Shown one piece after another: positions 11,070 to 18,306 of a stretch of DNA of 64,000 nt. The DNA comes from Gammaproteobacteria bacterium (GTDB lineage: Bacteria; Pseudomonadota; Gammaproteobacteria; Xanthomonadales; Marinicellaceae). Each line of letters opens with the position of its first letter. The first letter of the stretch is position 1. The notes beneath the pieces are model-generated. The model was not told the DNA's origin and made no database searches. It was given only the letters and a program-made list of their open reading frames with translations. Made by a program: the position numbers and the translations under genes. Location of the stretch: contig JAUIGR010000008.1 in the NCBI GenBank assembly GCA_030430025.1, forward strand, positions 1 through 64,000, read 5' to 3'.

Positions 11070-11172
11070 ATGTCCGCTGGTTCAGGTTGTTACCGAGCGC
11101 TTGCGCGACAGGGCAACCTGAAGGCATTCAGCGGGGCTCGTTACAGGAGGCGCGCAAGCGTCTCCTGTAATG
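11070..11172 (-). repeat. Second, distally truncated copy of the ORF-less attC mini-cassette (see 12384-12548)
   Basis: About 103 bp nearly identical to about 12446-12548 by eye. Confidence 0.8.
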
Positions 11173-11175
11173 GCG

Positions 11176-11263
11176 GCGTTCAGGGGCGTTTGAGGCGATG
11201 GCCGTTTTTGCAACAGCAAAAATGGGCAGCGGGTTAAACGCCCCTTGCAACGTGTTGTTCGGC
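11176..11263 (-). other. attC-like site of the DUF6265 cassette (R' side apparently altered)
   Basis: Minus strand: GCCGAAC...GCAAGGGGCGTTTAA ... CAAACGCCCCTG arms. Confidence 0.6.
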
Positions 11264-11272
11264 GTCAGCATG

Positions 11273-11785
11273 CTATCGCTGGACATGCTGAGTTGGACCA
11301 TCACATTTCCTGTTTCTTAAGGGGAATTCAATCGTCTTGATCTTTCCGAGAGACGTTTCACCCTCGATGAAGCCGAGTAGCTTTTCCTGCGATAGTCTTC
11401 TGTACCCGACGCGCTGCGGAAAATCATGGGCTGCATTTTCAAACGTCACGTGTCTCGGCCCTATAGAGATCATTCCAAAAGTGGTTGAAGCCTGCCCTGA
11501 CGGGTACGCGACAAATATTACACCTGCCCCATCAGCGCGGATCTCCATAAACTCATATGCAACCGTCTCACCATTTCGAACTGTCCTAGAAATACCGAAA
11601 AGTGAGCCACCTGCCGCTGTGGTCCAAATTTCATCAGGCCCGCCTTGGCTATTCGATGACTCCCAGCATCCCGTAAGCCAGCCAAGTTGGTTGACCGTCT
11701 CAACAGTGCTCGAAGCGAATAGTTTAGGCACGACAGTCACCGATGCTACCAATGCGAGACAACAAATACCTCGCGAGGTTTTCAT
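11273..11785 (-). CDS. Cassette ORF: DUF6265-like secreted protein
   Basis: 170 aa; LGWLTGCWES...DEIWTTAAGGSLFGISRTVRNGETVAYEFMEI...HDFPQRVGYRR; signal peptide. Confidence 0.75.
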   Translation of the reverse strand: MKTSRGICCLALVASVTVVPKLFASSTVETVNQLGWLTGCWESSNSQGGPDEIWTTAAGGSLFGISRTVRNGETVAYEFMEIRADGAGVIFVAYPSGQASTTFGMISIGPRHVTFENAAHDFPQRVGYRRLSQEKLLGFIEGETSLGKIKTIEFPLRNRKCDGPTQHVQR

Positions 11786-11829
11786 GATGCTGAATGGCCA
11801 AGTTGAGTTGCAAATTGTACATGAATCAT
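11782..11829 (-). CDS. Short leader ORF MIHVQFATQLGHSAS in repeat copy A, stop overlapping the downstream ATG (ATGA)
   Basis: AAAGGAG Shine-Dalgarno about 8 nt upstream; the same leader recurs in copies B and C. Confidence 0.55.
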   Translation of the reverse strand: MIHVQFATQLGHSAS

Positions 11830-11946
11830 GGTGCTTGCTCCTTTATTTAATGGATAATTTGTCGGCTCGAACGATTTTGTTCTGAAGGCGCTTTGCGCCT
11901 GAAAACGAAATTATGCGAGTCGCCTTGCGACTCAACTCGGCCATTC
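11792..11946 (-). repeat. GAATGGCC-bounded structured repeat, copy A
   Basis: Terminal inverted repeat gaatggccRagttgag...ctcaactcggccattc; about 155 bp similar to 13217-13369. Confidence 0.9.
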
Positions 11947-12010
11947 CAAAGCAGCGGCGCGCGCTAGCGCGTCCAGCCCGTAGGGCGATGCTGCCTTTGC
12001 TTGTTATGTG
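11947..12010 (-). other. attC-like site of the DUF3024 cassette
   Basis: R'' CACATAAC complements cassette start TTATGTG; arms GCAAAGGCAGC / GCTGCTTTG. Confidence 0.7.
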
Positions 12011-12011
12011 T

Positions 12012-12359
12012 TTAGCCCCAAAAACAACAATGCTCATCTTGCTTTACCACTGATAGAAACTCTTCAAGATGCTTTACCTCTGGCACAGGCTCATACCTGT
12101 GCCACTTCATATCACTGCGGTGCCAGTATATTCGCCATTCTTTTTGAGATTTCACGAAAGTGGCCTTTGCGACAGGAGTTTCCATTTTTTCTTTTGGGTT
12201 GTTCCATACTGGCCTTATCTCGAATAGCTCTACGCTTTGATTTGATAAGCGATAACCAATATCCAATTCATTTCGGATGTGTGTAGGCGGTCGGTTGCTC
12301 TCAAGAAATTTCTCTAGTTCTCGCTCACACCGTTTTTCTTCAAATTCACTAATTGCCAC
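12012..12359 (-). CDS. Cassette ORF: DUF3024-like protein (GTG start)
   Basis: 115 aa; VAKATFVKSQKEWRIYWHRSDMKWHRYEP...LEEFLSVVKQDEHCCFWG. Confidence 0.75.
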   Translation of the reverse strand: MAISEFEEKRCERELEKFLESNRPPTHIRNELDIGYRLSNQSVELFEIRPVWNNPKEKMETPVAKATFVKSQKEWRIYWHRSDMKWHRYEPVPEVKHLEEFLSVVKQDEHCCFWG

Positions 12360-12383
12360 GATTATCTCTCAGAGTGTTTTGGC

Positions 12384-12523
12384 ACATAACGAGCCCCGCT
12401 GAACAACAGCGTGGCTTGGGTTAAAATTTTGATTTTAGCACAAGCCATGTCTGTTGGTTCAGGTTGTTACGGAGCGCTTGCGCGACGGGACAACCTGAAG
12501 GCATTCAGCGGGGCTCGTTACAG
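12384..12523 (-). other. attC-like site of an ORF-less mini-cassette
   Basis: Plus strand ACATAACGAGCCCCGCTGAA ... TTCAGCGGGGCTCGTTACAG, long complementary arms with simple-site-like ends. Confidence 0.75.
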
Positions 12524-12582
12524 GAGGCGCGCAAGCGTCTCCTGTAATGGCCGAGTTGAGTTGCAAATTGTACATGAATCAC
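12505..12582 (-). CDS. Leader ORF (GTG start) MIHVQFATQLGHYRRRLRASCNEPR in repeat copy B, reading into an attC
   Basis: Same Shine-Dalgarno and first 12 codons as copies A and C. Confidence 0.35.
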   Translation of the reverse strand: MIHVQFATQLGHYRRRLRASCNEPR

Positions 12583-12666
12583 GGTGCTTGCTCCTTTATT
12601 TATGGATAATTTGTCGGCTCGAACGATTTTGTTCTGAAGGCGCTTTGCGCCTGATGACAAAATTGG
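12546..12666 (-). repeat. GAATGGCC-bounded structured repeat, copy B (truncated at its right end)
   Basis: Near-identical to 13217-13340; joins directly to a truncated attC at about 12662-12667. Confidence 0.88.
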
Positions 12667-12762
12667 GGGCCAAACGTAGTGGAACCAATTTGCGGTAAAG
12701 TGAGCAAAGCGAACCGCAAATTGGCGGAGCGTAGTTTGGTCCCTTGCTTGTGTTTGTTAGGC
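12667..12762 (-). other. attC-like site of the first cassette, R' side truncated
   Basis: R'' GCCTAAC at 12756-12762 complements cassette start TTAGGC; CCAATTTGCGG / CCGCAAATTGG arms. Confidence 0.65.
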
Positions 12763-12791
12763 GCATATTGCACGCTAATTTTGAAACCATG

Positions 12792-13205
12792 CTAAGAATG
12801 ACTGTAGACATAAACACCGTAAACGGCGCGACTACCCAATACAATATTCAATGCTTTTTCTGGCCAAAGTGGATCTGGATCTTGAAGGAGATATGGCCCA
12901 TTGAACCAATCACCTGAGGGAGTCAAAATCGCAAAAGTCATATGGTCAGATGTCATTTTCGAAACAGGATAGACTACATATTGAGATTCAGGTAATTGAT
13001 AGGGAAATTCAGAAACCCCAAATCCATAGTCATTCATTATTTCCTTCTCGTAAAGGCAATAATAATCCCACTTCCAATTTTCGTTATATGGAAGATCGTC
13101 ATCTTCAATCAGCTTAAATGGCTCCATCCGCTGACGAACCATCTCCTCGATATCCGAATCAATAATCTCATTCGCACTAAAGAGTACTAACGTGTAGAAC
13201 TTCAT
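12792..13205 (-). CDS. Cassette ORF: hypothetical protein, 137 aa
   Basis: First cassette position next to intI; no family recognised by eye. Confidence 0.65.
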   Translation of the reverse strand: MKFYTLVLFSANEIIDSDIEEMVRQRMEPFKLIEDDDLPYNENWKWDYYCLYEKEIMNDYGFGVSEFPYQLPESQYVVYPVSKMTSDHMTFAILTPSGDWFNGPYLLQDPDPLWPEKALNIVLGSRAVYGVYVYSHS

Positions 13206-13214
13206 ACGTATCGC

Positions 13215-13253
13215 CTAATGGCCGAGTTGAGTTGCAAATTGTACATGAATCAC
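13215..13253 (-). CDS. Leader ORF (GTG start) MIHVQFATQLGH in repeat copy C, stop 9 nt upstream of the cassette ATG
   Basis: AAAGGAG Shine-Dalgarno; conserved in three copies. Confidence 0.5.
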   Translation of the reverse strand: MIHVQFATQLGH

Positions 13254-13369
13254 GGTGCTTGCTCCTTTATTTATGGATAATTTGTCGGCTCGAACGATTT
13301 TGTTCTGAAGGCGCTTTGCGCCTGATGACAAAATTGGGCGAGTCGCCTTGCGACTCAACTCGGCCATTC
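13217..13369 (-). repeat. GAATGGCC-bounded structured repeat, copy C, in the attI-proximal position
   Basis: Terminal inverted repeat aatggccgagttgagttgcaa / gcgactcaactcggccatt plus internal perfect hairpins. Confidence 0.9.
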
Positions 13370-13578
13370 CAAAGGCGCAAAGCGCCTTTGGAACAATTTA
13401 TTAAACATGCATTTTAGCATTTTTAACTCAGTAAAATTCCTTAACATCACCTATTTTTGAGCTTTTTTCGTTAAAAATCGATGTTTTTTCTTGTATTTTT
13501 GCGTTTTTATTTGACTATTTCGTGTTTAAAACGCTTTAATGCGCTATTATCTAAATATATCGTGGTTATAACGCATTT

Positions 13579-14541
13579 ATGAAGCTATTAGATCAAGTCA
13601 GGATGAAAATAAAGTTTCTGAGATACAGTGATGAAACGGCAAAGATATATGTTTATTGGATTAAACAATTTATTTTGTTTCACCAGAAAAAGCATCCTGC
13701 AGATATGGGTAAAGTTGAAATTGAAAAGTTTTTGACTTTTTTAGCCACACACAGAAAAGTTTCAGCCGCTACGCAAAACCAAGCTTTTAATGCCCTCATT
13801 TTTCTTTATCACAAGGTACTTGATATCTCGCTTGAAAACCAAAATATCAATGCTTTAAGGGCGAAACAGAGAATTCATCTCCCTACTGTTTTAAGTACCA
13901 AAGAAGTCAAACATCTGCTCAATCAATTCAATGACAATATTTACAAACTGATAACCCAAACCATTTATGGTTGTGGATTAAGGATTTCTGAAGCCCTGAA
14001 TTTAAGGGTTAAAGATTTAGATTTTGAGTATAATCGGATTATTATTTGGGACAGTAAATCACTTGGCGACAGGTCATTACCCATGCCTAAACAGCTGATT
14101 GAGCCCTATCAAAAATTAATTTCCAAGAATAAAACAACTTATAAGAAAGACATAGCAGATGGTTACGGCTCTGTTGCGCTTCCCAATGCTTTAAAAAGGA
14201 AATATCCAAATGCAGACAGGGAATTTAAGTGGCAATTTTTATTTCAGATGAATAAAGTGTCAAAAGATCCCAAGTCAGGTGTTACCAAAAGACATCATGT
14301 TTTATCCAGCACCTATAATCGAAACTTGAATAAGGCGGTTAAAAAATCAGAAATAAATAAGAAAATCACCGCGCACACCTTACGACATTCTTATGCCACA
14401 CATTTGTTACAAGCAGGTATCGACATAAGGACGATTCAGGAACTTTTAGGTCATAAAAGCTTAGAAACGACCATGATTTATACGCATGTGGTGAAAGAAC
14501 TCAGTGAGAACAATCGTTTTAGCCCTTTGGATTATCTTTGA
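13579..14541 (+). CDS. intI: Integron integrase (IntI-type tyrosine recombinase)
   Basis: 320 aa; catalytic boxes [22 protein letters not shown] and [39 protein letters not shown]; IntI-specific insert ([33 protein letters not shown]) before [10 protein letters not shown]. Confidence 0.95.
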   Translation: MKLLDQVRMKIKFLRYSDETAKIYVYWIKQFILFHQKKHPADMGKVEIEKFLTFLATHRKVSAATQNQAFNALIFLYHKVLDISLENQNINALRAKQRIHLPTVLSTKEVKHLLNQFNDNIYKLITQTIYGCGLRISEALNLRVKDLDFEYNRIIIWDSKSLGDRSLPMPKQLIEPYQKLISKNKTTYKKDIADGYGSVALPNALKRKYPNADREFKWQFLFQMNKVSKDPKSGVTKRHHVLSSTYNRNLNKAVKKSEINKKITAHTLRHSYATHLLQAGIDIRTIQELLGHKSLETTMIYTHVVKELSENNRFSPLDYL

Positions 14542-14730
14542 AAAAATAAAGAATTGGCAGAACCACTGCACTTGAAAGGTTCAAATTGATCAGCCACCTT
14601 ATCCGCAAGTTTATAGACATCAGGCTCAAAACTATTTTGGTTACAATTTATCTGTGCAAAACGCATTAATAGTTGACCAAGAACAGTCATGAAATGTACT
14701 CAGGCTAAGGACAAATTTGAGGCTGTTTTA

Positions 14731-15975
14731 TTACTGTGTCTTAATGGTCACACCTAATGTTGTCTGCACTTGCTGAACAGGTGTCACGAATGTATGATCT
14801 GTACCCATGCCGCTAAGTATTCCCCAGGCTGTCGTACTCCATGACCAAGGTCCGCCACTGTCTCCTGGAATTGAGTTAACACCCGTTACCATCAACATAT
14901 TAGTTAGTACCACTCCTGGATAACCAGTCATTGTGGTTGCTATATTGTTAGTAACAACCTGATGGTTACAAGAACGGATATCTGATGAACGCCCATAACC
15001 ACAGACCGTCATCCCGAAGATCATGATAATAGTAGGCCTAATACTTTCCACTGGACGCAAGGAACTGGGACTGGCCCAATATTCGGCTGGCTCAATGTGA
15101 ACCGTGGTGTGGTATTCAGAATCGCCACCTTTCCCAAAATTCTGTTTGCGATGTTTCATTCCATAGATACTCACAGGGGATTCTTCAAATTGATTGAGTG
15201 CTGTACAGTGCCCTGCTGTGACAATACCATCACCATTCGGACCAGAAACTGACCAACCACTGGTGCACCTCCGCAAACCATCTCTACGTAACCAATGACC
15301 TCCTCGACTGTGTAGCAATTCAATAATATCACCTCGACCTACTTCGATTTCATATTCTATCTCAGCCATCGACAAACCATCAAACAAGACACGTTCGTCT
15401 TCATCCAGTCCATCCTCACTGGCAATAATGCGATCCAGTGCCTCCCTTGACAACGCCTCTTTGTGATCCTCAACTTTCATTTGCAGTTTAATTAAATTGG
15501 TTTTGTGATTAAAGTAGCTTATGAAATTGGTCAGATCGTTCGCTACTAACACTTGAGCCAAATACTCGGCTCTTTGTTCTTGTTCCTGAAAACTGTAAAC
15601 ACCTCCGCCTGTGAAATCAACATTCAAGGTTGTTCGCACCTCAGGCATATCGCCAACAAACTCAACATACCCTTGACTCGCCGGGACTGGATCAAGCCAA
15701 ACCCGTGAAATCTGATTAGGGTAATCACGCAATAACGTTTCAAAAAAGGCGGTGAATTGATCTTGAAACTGTAGTGATCTCCTGATTTCTTCAGTCCCAG
15801 CACCTATTTCTTTTGACAATATATTGATGTCTTCACTCAGGGCTTGCTCTTTTGTTTGTATGCGTTCAGTATTTACGAGCTCATTTTTTGCAACATGACT
15901 CTCATCGGCCATGGTTGTTCCCAATGCACATAACAGAATCATAAAAGTTAGGCTTTTAAGTTTTGTTTTATTCAT
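14731..15975 (-). CDS. Secreted chymotrypsin-like serine protease (S1, streptogrisin/alpha-lytic-like)
   Basis: Signal peptide, pro-region, DGIVTAGHCTAL and SIPGDSGGPWSW catalytic motifs. Confidence 0.8.
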   Translation of the reverse strand: MNKTKLKSLTFMILLCALGTTMADESHVAKNELVNTERIQTKEQALSEDINILSKEIGAGTEEIRRSLQFQDQFTAFFETLLRDYPNQISRVWLDPVPASQGYVEFVGDMPEVRTTLNVDFTGGGVYSFQEQEQRAEYLAQVLVANDLTNFISYFNHKTNLIKLQMKVEDHKEALSREALDRIIASEDGLDEDERVLFDGLSMAEIEYEIEVGRGDIIELLHSRGGHWLRRDGLRRCTSGWSVSGPNGDGIVTAGHCTALNQFEESPVSIYGMKHRKQNFGKGGDSEYHTTVHIEPAEYWASPSSLRPVESIRPTIIMIFGMTVCGYGRSSDIRSCNHQVVTNNIATTMTGYPGVVLTNMLMVTGVNSIPGDSGGPWSWSTTAWGILSGMGTDHTFVTPVQQVQTTLGVTIKTQ

Positions 15976-16148
15976 AAAAAACGCCTCACACTGAGTTTAC
16001 ACACTTGATAAAAAATTCATCGTTTAATCAAAGACGATGATTGATTGATGTAACCATCGAAGTTTTGCTTATGGGAAGATCAAAATTTTTCAATTTTCTT
16101 AATTCTATTCCTTAATGCACAAACTAGCCTTGGAAGATTAATCAATAT

Positions 16149-17063
16149 ACCCCTGGTGCATTTAGCAAACAGTTGAAAAACAAGAGGTTACTCATAGCAA
16201 AATGCGGTATGTTTATAAGTGCCCAAACTTTAAAAATACCAATACTATGAGTAACTTAAGGAGTAGTTATACCAAAATTCTGTCCGTCCTGCAGCAATTA
16301 AATAAACAGTCATATTTGAACATTGATTCGGAAAGAGAGTTGTTTCGTAGGTTGCCCTCGAGCTTATTTGATCAAATTGAACGTTCCGTTTACAACCGAA
16401 GAAAAAGACATTTATTCTTTTATATTGAATCACTTAGACAACAAATGGTAGATCAAATGACTCTTGGAGAAGATCACTTTTTGATCGACACCATGCCTTT
16501 GGAAGTATGTAAAATTTCACGAGCAGGACGTTCAACCATTTGTAAGGGTGATATCGATACATCGCCCAACCACGGTTATTGTGCTTCACAATAACCGTGG
16601 TTCTATGGTTACAAGTTACATGCAGTTTGTTCGAGTACTGGTGTTTTCAAACACTTTGACCTAACCCCCGCATCAGTGCATGACATCCACTACCTCAATG
16701 ATGTAAAAGACCTTATCAAAGACTGTCACCTTATTGGGGATAAAGGTTATTTAAGCCAACCTCTGCAGCTAGATTTATTTCATAACTCGAACATTAACTT
16801 GCACACTCCCATGAGAAAAAACCAGCTGGATTACAAGAAGTTACCTTGGGTTTACAGCAAGGCGAGAAAGCGAATTGAAACCTTGTTCTCTCAACTTTAC
16901 GACCCGTTTATGATTCGAAGAAACTATGCAAAAACGTTTGAAGGGTTCGCTACCAGAATCATGTCAAAAATCACCGCATTGACTGTAATTCAATGGATTA
17001 ATCATTCAGAAAAAAGGAATATCAATAACCTGAAAATTAAGATCGCCTAAATGCACCACGGGT
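16149..17063 (+). mobile_element. IS982-family-like insertion sequence
   Basis: Inverted termini ACCCCTGGTGCATTTAG / CTAAATGCACCACGGGT; 8-bp direct duplication ATCAATAT at 16141-16148 and 17064-17071. Confidence 0.92.
16202..17050 (+). pseudogene. IS982-family transposase interrupted by one in-frame TAA at 16592-16594
   Basis: LIDTMPLEVCKISRAGRSTICK...NHGYCASQ*PWFYGYKLHAVCSSTG...VHDIHYLND...LIGDKGYLS...KARKRIETLFSQL; both halves in the same frame (849 nt). Confidence 0.85.
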
Positions 17064-17077
17064 ATCAATATAATTGT

Positions 17078-17352
17078 TTCAACAAACATTACTTGTGGAT
17101 ATTAAGAATCTTAGGGAGCCTGCTCTCGAAGATGATGACATGGATAACTTAACCAATGAAGGAGGTGATGGTTTTGGACTCGTTGATGTCAAAGCAGCCT
17201 TTCAATGTTTTAGCAGTCCCTTATCAACAGGCTCCAGTTAACAGCTTCAAACCACAGTAGCTGTTGGTGGAATAACTGCTCCAGAACCTCTTGATCCTGT
17301 CATCACCGTTCCACCAGACTTGATTTTCGCTGATGGTTTTAATGAACAATAG
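17078..17352 (+). pseudogene. Remnant of a subtilase-like protein tail with C-terminal DLIFADGFNEQ
   Basis: In-frame ...DDDMDNLTNEGGDGFGLVDVKAAFQCFSSPLSTGSS*QLQTTVAVGGITAPEPLDPVITVPPDLIFADGFNEQ*; adjoins the IS982 right end. Confidence 0.55.
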
Positions 17353-17391
17353 ATAGCATATCAATAAGCTAATCTTTGAAAATAACAGAGG

Positions 17392-18231
17392 TTAGCTTAG
17401 ATTGTTAACTACATCAAGTGTTGCTTTGGCTCGATTCAAGGTATAGAAATGGATACCTGGCACACCTTGATCCAACAATTGCTGACACAATTTGATCGTA
17501 AATTCTGTACCAAACTGTTGAATAGAAGCACGATCATCACCATAGCTTTGCAACTTATATTTCAACCATCTCGGCATATCTGCACCGCAAAAGCCACAAA
17601 AACGATTGATATTAGAGAAATTAGTGATGGGCATGATGCCAGGTGTGATGGGGATGTCCACACCTACTTTTTGACATTGTTCAATAAAGTAAAAATAAGC
17701 GTCCGGATTGAAAAAAAATTGGGTGATTGCCTGATTAACTCCTGCCGACACTTTTTGTTTAAAATATTTGATTTCTGAATCCAAAGTTTCTGTTTCAGGA
17801 TGTACTTCAGGGTAACAACCCACAGTAATGTTGAATGTATTGGGAAATTGCTCATGGATGTATTCGATCAACTCACTGGCATAACGAAAATAACCAACTG
17901 ATCCCATACCTGATGGCACATCCCCTCGCAAAGCCAAAATATCAGTGATACCATTGTCAACATACTGTTGTAACAACGAACTGATTTCTGCTGGCGTGCC
18001 ACCCATGCACGACAAGTGCGGTATCACTTTTGGTGCCGTATACTTCGACAACTCCAGCACTGTCTCAGCAGTGGTATTAATGGTCGAGCCACCTGCACCA
18101 AATGTGACAGAAAAAAAATCAGGTTTTAACTCCCGAAGTTGAGCTTGTGTATCCAATAATACCGTTTTTTGTTCAGCTGTTTTTGGTGGAAAAAACTCAA
18201 AACTTAAATCAGATGACAATTTTTTTTTCAT
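17392..18231 (-). CDS. metF: Methylenetetrahydrofolate reductase
   Basis: SFEFFPPKT, SVTFGAGGST, HLSCMGGTPAEI, ALRGDVP motifs. Confidence 0.95.
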   Translation of the reverse strand: MKKKLSSDLSFEFFPPKTAEQKTVLLDTQAQLRELKPDFFSVTFGAGGSTINTTAETVLELSKYTAPKVIPHLSCMGGTPAEISSLLQQYVDNGITDILALRGDVPSGMGSVGYFRYASELIEYIHEQFPNTFNITVGCYPEVHPETETLDSEIKYFKQKVSAGVNQAITQFFFNPDAYFYFIEQCQKVGVDIPITPGIMPITNFSNINRFCGFCGADMPRWLKYKLQSYGDDRASIQQFGTEFTIKLCQQLLDQGVPGIHFYTLNRAKATLDVVNNLS

Positions 18232-18306
18232 TTGTATATACTCCGAACAAACAAAGCCAACCCAAAAGGCTGGCTTTGTGTATGCATTTTCTGTGTAGTA
18301 ATGGCA

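Larger units (their letters stand above)
11041..13578 (-). other. Integron gene-cassette array, oriented away from the divergent intI
   Basis: Several attC-like imperfect palindromes whose R'' boxes complement the start of their own cassette (GCCTAAC with TTAGGC; CTGTAAC with TTACAG; CACATAAC with TTATGTG), adjacent to an intI-like recombinase. Confidence 0.85.

Noticed and set aside
11337-11885. 182-aa plus-strand ORF over the DUF6265 cassette
   Set aside because: Antisense to a recognisable secreted-domain ORF; runs through the repeat element; no coherent protein features.
12411-12698. 95-aa plus-strand ORF spanning attC and repeat copy B
   Set aside because: Consists of recombination-site and repeat sequence; the same peptide piece (VNxHGACSF-type antisense) recurs only because the DNA repeats.
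18250-18278. Hairpin aaagccaacccaaaaggctggcttt between ahcY and metF as a regulatory riboswitch
   Set aside because: Only a short terminator-like stem; no SAH/SAM riboswitch core recognised around it.
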